Shown: positions 55,916 through 63,785 of the stretch, piece after piece
Layout: the number at the start of each line of letters is the position of its first letter
Numbering within the stretch: the stretch's first letter is position 1
NCBI RefSeq assembly: GCF_014203535.1
Contig: NZ_JACHJI010000006.1
Coordinates: 1-64,000 of the forward strand
Direction of reading: 5' to 3'
DNA: 64,000 nt
Source of the DNA: Streptomyces griseomycini
GTDB taxonomy: Bacteria; Actinomycetota; Actinomycetes; Streptomycetales; Streptomycetaceae
The notes under the pieces: generated by a model
What the model saw: the letters and a program-made list of their open reading frames with translations, nothing else
Told to the model about the DNA's origin: nothing
The model's database searches: none
Program-made: the position numbers and the translations under genes

Positions 55916-56737
55916 ATGACCGTCCGCAAGAACCAGGCGAGCCTGACCGCCGAGGAGAAGCGCCGCTTCGTCGCCGCGCTGCTGGAGCTCAAGCGCAGCG
56001 GCCGTTACGACGCGTTCGTCACCACCCACAACGCCTTCATCGTGTCCGACACCGACCACGGCGGGCGGACGGGGCACCGCTCGCCGTCCTTCCTGCCCTG
56101 GCACCGCAGATTCCTCCTGGAGTTCGAGCGGGCGCTGCAGTCGGTGGACGCGTCGGTGGCCCTGCCGTACTGGGACTGGAGCACCGACGGCTCGGTGCGC
56201 TCCTCGCTGTGGGCGCCCGACTTCCTCGGCGGCAGCGGCCGCAGCCGGGACGGCCGGGTGATGGACGGACCGTTCGCCGCCTCCACCGGCAACTGGCCGG
56301 TCACCGTGCGGGTGGACGGCCGTGCCTACCTCAGGCGCGCGCTCGGCGCCGGCGGGCGCACCCTGCCGACACGGGCGGAGGTCGAGTCCGTGCTGTCGAT
56401 GGACACGTACGACATGCCGCCCTGGAACAGCGGCTCGGACGGCTTCCGCAACCACCTCGAGGGCTGGCGCGGGGTCGATCTGCACAACCGGGTCCACGTG
56501 TGGGTCGGCGGGCACATGGCCACCGGGGTGTCCCCCAACGACCCGGTGTTCTGGCTGCACCACGCCTACATCGACAAGCTGTGGGCCGAGTGGCAGCGCC
56601 GCCACCCCGGTTCCGGCTATCTGCCGACCGCCGGCACGCCGGACGTCGTCGACCTGAACGAGACCATGCGGCCGTGGCACGACACGACCCCGGCGGACCT
56701 GCTGGACCACACCCCGCACTACGCCTTCGACGCCTGA
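55916..56737 (+). CDS. melC2: tyrosinase MelC2
   Basis: Encodes 273 aa, standard length. It oxidises tyrosine to DOPA-quinone, the first step of melanin. The CuA ligands are His38 (TTHNAF), His54 (GHRSPS) and His63 (LPWHRRF). The CuB ligands lie in NRVHVWVGGH and FWLHHAYIDKLW. There is no signal peptide; export depends on MelC1. Confidence 0.96.
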   Translation: MTVRKNQASLTAEEKRRFVAALLELKRSGRYDAFVTTHNAFIVSDTDHGGRTGHRSPSFLPWHRRFLLEFERALQSVDASVALPYWDWSTDGSVRSSLWAPDFLGGSGRSRDGRVMDGPFAASTGNWPVTVRVDGRAYLRRALGAGGRTLPTRAEVESVLSMDTYDMPPWNSGSDGFRNHLEGWRGVDLHNRVHVWVGGHMATGVSPNDPVFWLHHAYIDKLWAEWQRRHPGSGYLPTAGTPDVVDLNETMRPWHDTTPADLLDHTPHYAFDA

Positions 56738-56757
56738 CCGACCGGCCCGGTCAGGCG
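56731..56757. terminator. bidirectional terminator containing both stop codons
   Basis: CGCCTGACCG (56731-56740) and CGGTCAGGCG (56748-56757) form a perfect 10-bp stem, 7-nt loop. The melC2 stop is in the left arm and the RNase HI stop in the right. Confidence 0.7.
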
Positions 56758-57461
56758 CTCGCGGCGGTCCGGCACCCGGGGTGGCCCCAGCCCTTGTCGT
56801 TCTTGGCGATGGGTTCACCGGCGGCGTAGGAGCGGCCGCACAGGCAGCGGCCGGGGAACTTCGCCTTGATCGTGCGGGACGACGCGCCGCCGCCGCGCGG
56901 CCTGGGCGCCTTGGCCGCGCCGGACCTGCGCCCGGCGGCGCCGGCCGGCGGGGCGTCCGGGGACGGCGGCGGCTCGGGCGAGCCCAGCTCGCTGCCGGCG
57001 TCCTGCTGGAGGGTGGCCGCCTGGCTGGCGGCGCGGTCGGCGAAGTCGTTGAGCCGGTCGCCGTCGACCTGGTGGGCGGGGACGTAGCGGAACTCCACCG
57101 AGCGGTCCTGCAGGAGCGCGTCGATGCGGACGACGAGCTCCTGGTTGGCGACCGGTTTGCCGGCCGCCGTGCGCCAGCCGTTGCGCTTCCAGCCGGGCAG
57201 CCAGGTGGTGACGGCCTTCATGGCGTACTGCGAGTCCATCCGGACCTCGAGCGGCACGGCCGGGTCGGTCGCCGCCAGCAGCCGCTCCAGCGCGGTGAGT
57301 TCGGCGACGTTGTTGGTGGCTCTGCCGAGTGCCCCCGCCTCCCAGCGGACCGGGGTCTCGGAGGCGTCGGCCACCACCCAGGCCCAGCCGGCGGGCCCGG
57401 GGTTTCCCTTGCAAGCCCCGTCGCACGCGGCCACAACACGTTCACGCATGCGCCCGATCAT
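56751..57461 (-). CDS. ribonuclease HI with C-terminal zinc-finger-like tail
   Basis: Encodes 236 aa (ATG 57449 is an alternative start). The RNase H fold is complete: CDGACKGNPGPAGWAW (first Asp), NNVAELTALERLL (Glu), VRMDSQYAMKAV (Asp) and NDFADRAAS (last Asp). It cleaves RNA in RNA/DNA hybrids. After a Pro/Ala/Arg linker a short Cys/His module (GRCLCGRSY, then GWGHPGCR) suggests an extra zinc site. Confidence 0.9.
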   Translation of the reverse strand: MIGRMRERVVAACDGACKGNPGPAGWAWVVADASETPVRWEAGALGRATNNVAELTALERLLAATDPAVPLEVRMDSQYAMKAVTTWLPGWKRNGWRTAAGKPVANQELVVRIDALLQDRSVEFRYVPAHQVDGDRLNDFADRAASQAATLQQDAGSELGSPEPPPSPDAPPAGAAGRRSGAAKAPRPRGGGASSRTIKAKFPGRCLCGRSYAAGEPIAKNDKGWGHPGCRTAASA

Positions 57462-57503
57462 GCCATGGCCGGACGGTGTGCCCGGCCCGGCCGGGGCGCC
57501 CCG

Positions 57504-58298
57504 TCAGGTCGCCCCGGTCGTCCCCGGTGCCTCGCCCACCGTGGTCGTGATGTCGATCACCGAGAAGTCCGCGCCCTGCGGGTCGCCGATCGCCGCGAAC
57601 CGCCCGAAGGGGGTGTCCACCGGCCCGGACCGCAGGACGCCGCCCCGCTCGGTGGCCCTGGTCACGGCCTCGTCGCAGTCCGCGACGGCGAAGTAGACGT
57701 TGATGTACGGGGGCGCCTCGGGCGGGAAGTCGTCCGTCATCCGCATCCGGCCGAGCACGCTGCGCTCGCCGAGGTCGTAGACCCGGAAGTCCGTCTCGCC
57801 CTCCAGCCGCTTCGACCGGTAGGGGAAGACGGCGGGGAAGAAGGCGTCGGACTTCTCGGGCTCCCGGGTGAGGATCTCCGCCCAGCAGTAGGCGCCCGGC
57901 ACGGCCGTCGCCCCGAAGCCCTCGTGGGTACCGGCCTGCCAGAGCCCGAAGACGACCCCGCCGGGGTCGCGCGCCAGGCACATCGTGCCGAAGTCGCCGA
58001 TCCCCATCGGCTCCATCAGCAGTTCGCCGCCGCCGTCCCGGATCCGGACGGCGGTGGCGGCGGCGTCCTCGACCGCGAAGTACAGGCACCACTGCGACGG
58101 GCCCTCCTGACCGGGCATGGGCGGCACCAGGGCGGCCACCGCCTTCCCGCCGGCGTAGGCCTCGGTGTAGTCGCCGAACTCCGTAGACGCCTCGCTGAAG
58201 GTCCAGCCGAGGACGTCCGAGTAGAAGCGCTCGGCCCCCTCGACGTCGCTGAACGTCGCGTCGGCCCAGCAAGGGGTCCCCTCGGGCGGTACGGCCAT
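57504..58298 (-). CDS. VOC-superfamily protein, two glyoxalase-like domains
   Basis: Encodes 264 aa. Two VOC modules: GTPCWADATFSDVEGAERFYSDVLGWTFSE and YCWAEILTREPEKSDAFFPAVFPYRSKRLE, each with the beta-alpha-beta-beta-beta order. The second ends in a FAAIGDPQGADFSVID strand. It belongs to the glyoxalase/hydroxylase-like group of Streptomyces; the role may be resistance or small-molecule metabolism, not known. Confidence 0.86.
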   Translation of the reverse strand: MAVPPEGTPCWADATFSDVEGAERFYSDVLGWTFSEASTEFGDYTEAYAGGKAVAALVPPMPGQEGPSQWCLYFAVEDAAATAVRIRDGGGELLMEPMGIGDFGTMCLARDPGGVVFGLWQAGTHEGFGATAVPGAYCWAEILTREPEKSDAFFPAVFPYRSKRLEGETDFRVYDLGERSVLGRMRMTDDFPPEAPPYINVYFAVADCDEAVTRATERGGVLRSGPVDTPFGRFAAIGDPQGADFSVIDITTTVGEAPGTTGAT

Positions 58299-58405
58299 GA
58301 CGACGGCCCCCTCCGGAACGGGTGGTCGGTCCGTCCTCCCACGCTAGCCACCTCCGTCCCCGCCCGCCCGCCGGGCGGCACCGCACGGGCCGGACCGGAA
58401 TCCGG

Positions 58406-58469
58406 CGCGACGGCGCGACGGCACGACGGCACGACGGCACGACGACACGACGGCACGACGGAGGGACGG
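58406..58469. repeat. 8-bp tandem repeat, eight units
   Basis: Units of CRCGACGG run head to tail: two CGCGACGG, then CACGACGG (twice), CACGACGA, CACGACGG (twice) and a degenerate AGGGACGG. They lie in the 286-bp divergent gap between the VOC and lipoprotein genes, 116 bp before the latter. Confidence 0.9.
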
Positions 58470-58584
58470 GGACGGGGGGACGGCACGACGGGGGACGCGA
58501 TCCGTCCTGAAGCACGTCTTCCCCCCGGGACCCGGTTGTGCTTGCCTGGGGAGCCGTTTCGCAGGCCGGGGCGGGAGTCGCCGT

Positions 58585-59484
58585 ATGCGCAAGCCGTGGG
58601 TCGTGGGAGTGCTGCTGGCCGTCGTGCTGCTCGGCGCGTGCACGGACCCGTCGTCCGGGCCGGAGGCCGGGCCACCGCCGCTCACCTCGCCGGAGGCGTC
58701 GGCCACCACGCACCAGCGGCCCGTCGCCCCGCCGAGTGCCCCGCCCGGGGAACCGCCGACGGTGCTGTACCTCGGGGACTCGCTGGCGATGGAGAACCAG
58801 AAGGTCCTCGGCGCGGAACTGCGCGCCCGCTACACGAGCGCGCCCCACTCGGGCACCACCCTCTGCGACTACCTGGAGGGGTCCGCCGAGCGGTCCCTCG
58901 TGCCGGCCACGGACAAGGCGGCGGCACTGGTGCGCTCGCTGCGGCCGGACTACGTGGTGCTGCAGTTCTGGGGCAACTCCTGGGGCTACACGCCGTGCAT
59001 GGACGGGATCACCTACGACGCCTCGCGGGATGAGTACCTGGAGCGGTACGCGGCCGACGCCCGACGGCTCACCGAGCAGATCGCCGCCGCCGGGGGATCC
59101 CGGCGGCCCCGGATCGTCTGGGTGCTGCAGGGCCCCGACCCGATCACCCCCGACCGGGTCCGCCGGGTCAACGCGCTCTACGAGGAGCGGGCCGCCGCCT
59201 CCGGCGACCTCGTCGCGGACGCGGGACGGGCGGTGAGTCCGGCGGGGGCCCGGTACACCTGGACGCAGTACCTGCCCTGCGACGCCCACGAGCGGGCCCG
59301 CCCCGACTACTGCACCCAGCCCGGCCGCGACCGCACGGCCCTGCACCGGGACGACGACCACCTGCACTTCTGTCTGGCGCCCACGACGTCCAGGCCGAAA
59401 CCCTGCCCGGTCCGCTCCCCCGGGATCCTGCGCATGGCGCGGGAGATCACCCGGGTGATCGGGGAACACGTCCGCGAGGACTGA
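58585..59484 (+). CDS. secreted SGNH/GDSL-hydrolase lipoprotein
   Basis: Encodes 299 aa. A lipoprotein signal is clear (VVGVLLAVVLLGACTDP, lipobox LGAC). The SGNH blocks are LYLGDSLAMENQ (Ser), LQFWGNSWGY (block III Asn) and RDDDHLHFC (Asp-His). It would be an esterase or O-acetyl hydrolase anchored outside the membrane. It lies just downstream of the 8-bp repeat array. Confidence 0.88.
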   Translation: MRKPWVVGVLLAVVLLGACTDPSSGPEAGPPPLTSPEASATTHQRPVAPPSAPPGEPPTVLYLGDSLAMENQKVLGAELRARYTSAPHSGTTLCDYLEGSAERSLVPATDKAAALVRSLRPDYVVLQFWGNSWGYTPCMDGITYDASRDEYLERYAADARRLTEQIAAAGGSRRPRIVWVLQGPDPITPDRVRRVNALYEERAAASGDLVADAGRAVSPAGARYTWTQYLPCDAHERARPDYCTQPGRDRTALHRDDDHLHFCLAPTTSRPKPCPVRSPGILRMAREITRVIGEHVRED

Positions 59485-59540
59485 CCGGGCGACGATCAAC
59501 TCGTTCGACACGGCACGCGTTCGCCGCCGGGACGGACGGC

Positions 59541-60200
59541 GTGTGCGCCGTGAGGACGCGTCCCGACGAAGTGGACATCGACGCCGCGCTGGTCGGCCGG
59601 CTGGTCGCCGGCCGGTTCCCCCGGCGGGCCGGGCTGCCGGTGGAGCGGCTGCGGTCCTCGGGGACCGAGAACGCCATGTTCCGTCTCGGCCCGGACCCGG
59701 TGGTGCGGCTCCCCCGGTACCCCGGTGCCGTCGAGGGCGTGGCGCACGAGCAGCGGTGGCTGCCCCGGCTCGGCCCGCTCCTGCCGTTGAGCCGGGACGC
59801 GCCGACGCGCGAGGCGATCGCGCACCTGACGGGGCGGATCGACACCGCCGCGGTGGCGGACCTGTGGGAGGAGGCGCTCGGGGTGCCGGAGCACACCGGT
59901 GCGCCGGTGTGCGCGCACCGGTGACCTGTCGCCGGGGAACGTGCTGGCCGGCGGCGTACGGCTGGCCGCGGTGATCGGCTTCGGCAGCGTGGGGGTGGGC
60001 GACCCCGCGGTGGACCTGATCGTCGCCTGGAACCTGCTGCCGGCCGAGGTCCGGGGCGTCTTCCGGGAGGCGGTGGGCGCGGGCGGGGCTGGGCGCTGTC
60101 GATCTCGCTGGTCCGGCTCCCGTACTACTGGGACACCAATCCGCCCCTGGCGGCCGACGCACGTCATGTGGTCAAGGAGATCCTGGCCGAACGCGGATAG
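59541..60200 (+). pseudogene. aminoglycoside/APH-type phosphotransferase pseudogene
   Basis: Three pieces of one APH-family gene in two frames. Piece 1 (59541-59918) runs to a stop at 59922-59924, and piece 2 resumes one base out of frame with GDLSPGNVLAGG. Removing one C near 59919 would give a continuous APH loop. Near 60090 the frame returns, giving LSISLVRLPYYWDTNP and ending at TAG 60198-60200. The segment before the catalytic loop is much shortened (LGPLLP joins LSRDAPTREAI), and the DFG-type Asp is Gly in VIGFGS. The total of about 220 codons is below the usual 300. It is not expected to be functional. Confidence 0.8.
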
Positions 60201-60244
60201 GGCGGAGCCCCCGCGCACCGCCGGGCCCCGCCCCGCGCCGGCCG

Positions 60245-60727
60245 TCACTCGCCCGCGTACGCCCTCTCGAGGGCGGCGATGTCGAGCTTGCCCATGGACA
60301 GCATGGCCTTCATGGCGCGGTCCGCCTTCTCCTGGTCCGGGTCGCTGATCAGCTCGGTCAGTCGTGCCGGGGTGACCTGCCAGGACACGCCGAACCGGTC
60401 CTTGAGCCAGCCGCAGGGGCCGTGCTCGCCGCCGCCCTCGACGAGCTTGTCCCAGTAGTGGTCGACCTCCGCCTGGTCGGCACAGTCGACCTGGAAGGAG
60501 ATCGCCTCGCTGAACGTGAACTCGGGCCCGCCGTTCAGCGCGACGAACTTCTGTCCGTTGGCCGTGAACTCCACGGTGAGGACGGAGCCCGTGGTGCCGT
60601 ACGCGGACTCGGTGTTCCGGAGAACCCGGCCGACGCTCGAGTTCTTGAACACGGAGACGTAGAAGTCCGCGGCCTCCTCGGCCTGGCCGTCGAACCAGAG
60701 ACACGTGGTGAATCCGTCGGTGGTCAT
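60245..60727 (-). CDS. VOC-family protein (PhnB-like)
   Basis: Encodes 160 aa from ATG 60727 after AGGAGG. The PhnB/glyoxalase pattern is TTCLWFDGQAEEAADFYVSVFKNS, FTANGQKFVALNGGPEFTFSEAISF and HGPCGWLKDRFGVSWQV. It ends MKAMLSMGKLDIAALERAYAG. Function unknown; divergent from clpP3. Confidence 0.9.
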   Translation of the reverse strand: MTTDGFTTCLWFDGQAEEAADFYVSVFKNSSVGRVLRNTESAYGTTGSVLTVEFTANGQKFVALNGGPEFTFSEAISFQVDCADQAEVDHYWDKLVEGGGEHGPCGWLKDRFGVSWQVTPARLTELISDPDQEKADRAMKAMLSMGKLDIAALERAYAGE

Positions 60728-60821
60728 GAGTACCTCCTGGGCGTGGAACGCGGTCATCAGTGTCGACCGCCACGGGCCCCGGAACTCATCGGCGGCGCGG
60801 CGGTTCGTTCCGGACGAGCGC

Positions 60822-60851
60822 TCTGCCCGTGGCGGATCTGCCACGGGCAGA
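60822..60851. promoter_or_regulatory. two abutting PopR-type boxes upstream of clpP3
   Basis: TCTGCC-CGT-GGCGGA (60822-60836) is followed directly by TCTGCC-ACG-GGCAGA (60837-60851). The second is a perfect TCTGCC-N3-GGCAGA palindrome, the first has one mismatch. The S. lividans PopR target is recalled as two such repeats. The popR gene itself lies downstream of clpP4. The boxes end 90 bp before clpP3. Confidence 0.75.
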
Positions 60852-60941
60852 GAAGGGTCCGTCCGACCCCGCCGCCGGTCGAGAGTGGGGACACGCGGCC
60901 GCGCCGGCCGCGTTCCCGACGAGCGACCAACAGGAGCGCCC

Positions 60942-61598
60942 ATGTCTCCACTCACCGCCGGCCCGTGGCCGGCCGCGCTGCCCCGGGCCGAGGAGGGCGA
61001 CACCCCGCACACCCGGTTCGACGACCACCTCGCCGCCCAACTGCTCGCCCAGCGGATCGTGCTGCTGGGCACCCAGGTCGACGAGGTCTCCGCGAACCGG
61101 GTGTGCGCGCAGTTGCTCATCCTGTCCGCGGAGGACCCGCGCACCGACATCAGCCTGTACGTCAACAGTCCGGGCGGCTCCGTGCACGCGGGTCTGGCGA
61201 TCTACGACACGATGCGGCTGATCCCGAACGACGTCTCGACGCTCGCGATGGGGTTCGCGGCCAGCATGGGCCAGTTCCTGCTGAGCGTGGGCACGGCCGG
61301 CAAGCGGTACGCCCTGCCGAACGCGCGGATCATGATGCACCAGCCGTCCGCGGGGATCGGCGGCACCACCGCGGACATCGAGATCCAGGCGGAGAACCTG
61401 GACTTCATCAAGCGGACCATGGAACGGATCACCGCCGAGCACACCGGCCAGTCCCCGGAGACCATCTCGCGGGACAGCGACCGCGACCGCTGGTTCACGG
61501 CCGAGGAGGCCCGGGAGTACGGGATGGTCGACCGGGTGGTGGAGTCGCTCGACGACGTCCGCCCGGCCGCCACACGGCGCAGGATGGGACTGCAGTGA
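60942..61598 (+). CDS. clpP3: ATP-dependent Clp protease proteolytic subunit ClpP3
   Basis: Encodes 218 aa from ATG 60942 after CAGGAG. The catalytic triad is intact: Ser108 (GFAASMG), His133 (MMHQPSAG) and Asp182 (DSDRDRW). Streptomyces keep a second clpP pair that is made when ClpP1P2 fails. Under normal growth PopR represses it; when ClpP1P2 is lost, PopR is stable no longer cleared and control changes. The boxes upstream and popR downstream fit that scheme. Its stop overlaps the clpP4 start. Confidence 0.94.
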   Translation: MSPLTAGPWPAALPRAEEGDTPHTRFDDHLAAQLLAQRIVLLGTQVDEVSANRVCAQLLILSAEDPRTDISLYVNSPGGSVHAGLAIYDTMRLIPNDVSTLAMGFAASMGQFLLSVGTAGKRYALPNARIMMHQPSAGIGGTTADIEIQAENLDFIKRTMERITAEHTGQSPETISRDSDRDRWFTAEEAREYGMVDRVVESLDDVRPAATRRRMGLQ

Positions 61599-62200
61599 TG
61601 GGGACGTACACGATTCCGAGCGTCGTCGAGCGCACCCCGCAGGGCGAGCGGTCCTACGACGTGTTCAGCCGGCTGCTGTCCGAGCGGATCGTCTTCCTCG
61701 GCACCGAGATCGACGACGGGGTGGCCAATGTCGTCATCGCGCAACTGCTCCACCTGGAGTCGGCGGCCCCGGAGAGCGAGATCGCGATCTACCTCAACTC
61801 CCCCGGCGGCTCGTACACCTCGCTCATGGCGATCTACGACACGATGACGTTCGTGCAGGCCCCGATCTCGACCTTCTGCGTCGGGCAGGCGGCGTCCACG
61901 GCGGCCGTGCTGCTGGCCGGCGGGGACCCGGGGCGGCGGTTCGTGCTGGAGCACGCGCGGGTGCTGCTGGGCCAGCCGGCCGCCGGCGGTGCGCGGGGCA
62001 CGGTCTCCGACCTGTCGCTCCGGGCCAAGGAGATGGTGCGGATCCGCTCCCAGGTGGAGGAGGTGCTGTCCCGGCACACGCACCACGACGTGGCGACGCT
62101 GCGCGCGGACATGGACCGCGACAAGGTGTTCACGGCGCAGGAGGCCGTGGCGTACGGCCTGGCCGACGAGGTGCTGAGCCGGCGCCTCGTACGGGTGTGA
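61598..62200 (+). CDS. clpP4: Clp protease subunit ClpP4 (catalytic His missing)
   Basis: Encodes 200 aa from ATG 61598, overlapping the clpP3 stop (TGATG). The ClpP fold is clear: FLGTEIDDGVANVVIAQLL, YLNSPGGSYTSLMAIYDTM and Ser100 in GQAASTA. Where ClpP3 has MMHQP, ClpP4 has LLGQP, so the catalytic His is Gly125; the Asp (DMDRDKVF) remains. By itself it should be inactive, acting as a partner in a ClpP3-ClpP4 barrel. Confidence 0.92.
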   Translation: MGTYTIPSVVERTPQGERSYDVFSRLLSERIVFLGTEIDDGVANVVIAQLLHLESAAPESEIAIYLNSPGGSYTSLMAIYDTMTFVQAPISTFCVGQAASTAAVLLAGGDPGRRFVLEHARVLLGQPAAGGARGTVSDLSLRAKEMVRIRSQVEEVLSRHTHHDVATLRADMDRDKVFTAQEAVAYGLADEVLSRRLVRV

Positions 62201-62221
62201 GGCGCCGGACCACGCGGAACG

Positions 62222-62665
62222 TCAGGCCGCCAGGCACAGCCCGTCGTACGAGGAGCCGGACGCTCCCCGGCTCGCGCCGAGCCGTCGGCCGGTGACGCGG
62301 ACGAGCTCTCCGTGGGCCCGCGCGAGCAGGTCGCCGAGGCCGAGCCCGAGGGCCTGGGCGGCGGCCGCGAGGACCTCCGAGGAGGCCTCCTTGCGGCCCC
62401 GCTCCACCTCCGACAGGTACGGCATCGAGATCCGGGCCGCCTCGGCGACGTCCTTCAGCGTCCGTTCCTGGGCCAGCCGTTCCCGGCGCAGCACGTCGCC
62501 CACGAGGTCGCGCCACAGCGGCTCTCTGACGGCGGGGGCGGGAGCGGACGGAGCCGGGGCGGGGGCCGGACCGGGCGGCGGGGCGGCGGGGCGCACGGGC
62601 CCCGGACGCTCGGCCGTCGGCCGCAGGGGGATGACACGGGCGTGGTTCGACGCTTCACGGTTCAC
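62222..62665 (-). CDS. popR: PopR transcriptional regulator of clpP3-clpP4
   Basis: Encodes 147 aa from GTG 62665. After a Pro/Ala-rich 45 residues the XRE-type HTH is LVGDVLRRERLAQERTLKDVAEAARISMPYLSEVERGRKEASSEVLAAAAQAL. The C-terminus ends CLAA; the two terminal alanines are known to mark S. lividans PopR for degradation by ClpP1P2. It is convergent with clpP4, 21 bp apart, as recalled for the S. lividans locus. Confidence 0.9.
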   Translation of the reverse strand: MNREASNHARVIPLRPTAERPGPVRPAAPPPGPAPAPAPSAPAPAVREPLWRDLVGDVLRRERLAQERTLKDVAEAARISMPYLSEVERGRKEASSEVLAAAAQALGLGLGDLLARAHGELVRVTGRRLGASRGASGSSYDGLCLAA

Positions 62666-62805
62666 CCCTTCAGCCTAGGAATCCCGGCCCCGGGGGGAAG
62701 GGAGCGGCATTCCGCCCTGAGTGAAGAGGGCCGGTGCGGCGTGTCCGGGCGCGGCCCGGGCTGCCGTGCGGGCCCCTCCCCCGTACCCTCGGTCGTACGG
62801 GTGAG

Positions 62806-62830
62806 GAATGCGTCGGCTCGACCTGGGTAC
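62806..62830 (+). promoter_or_regulatory. SigB-type promoter match (GAAT-N15-GGGTAC) for the SigL-like gene
   Basis: GAAT (62806-62809), 15 bp, GGGTAC (62825-62830), an exact fit to GNNT-N14-16-GGGTAC/T, with the -10 ending 26 bp before the start. In S. coelicolor sigL is known to depend on SigB, which supports the call. Confidence 0.65.
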
Positions 62831-62856
62831 CCGCACACCCGGAAGGGCCCGGGCAC

Positions 62857-63774
62857 ATGTCGGCCGTGACGTTCGTGGGAGAGGCAAGGGAGACCGCCGT
62901 GATCCGGTCGCAGGCACAGGTCGTCGACGAGCACACCGAGGCCGGGACGGGCGACGGAAGCCTGCCCGGGGTGGCGGACCCGCGGACCGTCGCTCCGCGC
63001 GACGCGAGGGAGCTGTCCCGTCAGTTCTTCCGCCGCCTGGCGGAGCTGGAGGAGGGCACGCACGAGTACCAGTACGCGCGCAACACCCTCATCGAGATGA
63101 ACATGTCCCTCGTGCGGTTCGCCGCCGGACGGTTCCGCGGCCGCGGTGACGACATGGACGACATCGTGCAGACCGGCATGATCGGCCTGATCAAGGCCAT
63201 CGACCGGTTCGAGCTCTCGCGCGAGGTCGAGTTCACCTCCTTCGCGCTGCCGTACATCGTCGGTGAGATCAAGCGTTTCTTCCGTGACACGACCTGGGCC
63301 GTGCACGTGCCGCGCCGGCTCCAGGAACTGCGGGTCGAACTGGCCAAGGCCCGCGAGGAACTCGCCAGCCGGCTGGACCGGGAACCCACGGTCGCCGAGC
63401 TCGCCACGCTGATGAACATCACCGAGGACCAGGTCATCGAGGGGCAGATCGCCGCGAACGGGTACAACTCCTCGTCACTGGACGCCGCCCTCACCGGTGA
63501 CGGCCCGGAGAACGGTGAGGCCGTCCTCGCCGACTTCATCGGTGTGGAGGAGGAGGGGCTGAGGCTCGTCGAGGACTTCCACGCGCTCGCCCCGCTCATG
63601 GCCGAGCTCAGCGAGCGCGACCGGCGGATCCTCCACATGCGGTTCGTGGAGGAGGCCACCCAGGCGGAGATCGGCGAGCGCCTCGGCTGCTCGCAGATGC
63701 ACGTGTCCCGTCTGATCAAGCGGATCATCGCCCGACTGCGCGAGGGCATGCTGGGCGAGCTCGGCTGCGCCTGA
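62857..63774 (+). CDS. SigB/SigF/SigG-type sigma factor (SigL-like)
   Basis: Encodes 305 aa from ATG 62857 with GGAAGGG upstream. Region 2 is YARNTLIEMNMSLVRFAAGRF, DDIVQTGMIGLIKAIDRFE and SFALPYIVGEIKRFFRDTTW; region 3 VPRRLQELRVELAKA; region 4 HTH is LSERDRRILHMRFVEEATQAEIGERLGCSQMHVSRLIKR. The place next to popR and clpP4 matches sigL (recalled as SCO7278). The partial anti-sigma ATPase downstream, convergent after 11 bp, is the likely partner. The SigB-type promoter match suggests a cascade. Confidence 0.93.
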   Translation: MSAVTFVGEARETAVIRSQAQVVDEHTEAGTGDGSLPGVADPRTVAPRDARELSRQFFRRLAELEEGTHEYQYARNTLIEMNMSLVRFAAGRFRGRGDDMDDIVQTGMIGLIKAIDRFELSREVEFTSFALPYIVGEIKRFFRDTTWAVHVPRRLQELRVELAKAREELASRLDREPTVAELATLMNITEDQVIEGQIAANGYNSSSLDAALTGDGPENGEAVLADFIGVEEEGLRLVEDFHALAPLMAELSERDRRILHMRFVEEATQAEIGERLGCSQMHVSRLIKRIIARLREGMLGELGCA

Positions 63775-63785
63775 CCGGCGGTCGC

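Noticed and set aside
58406..58469. 8-bp repeats read as a coding or CRISPR element
   Set aside because: The unit is far too short for CRISPR, and the frames through it encode only low-complexity RRHDGTT strings with no start.
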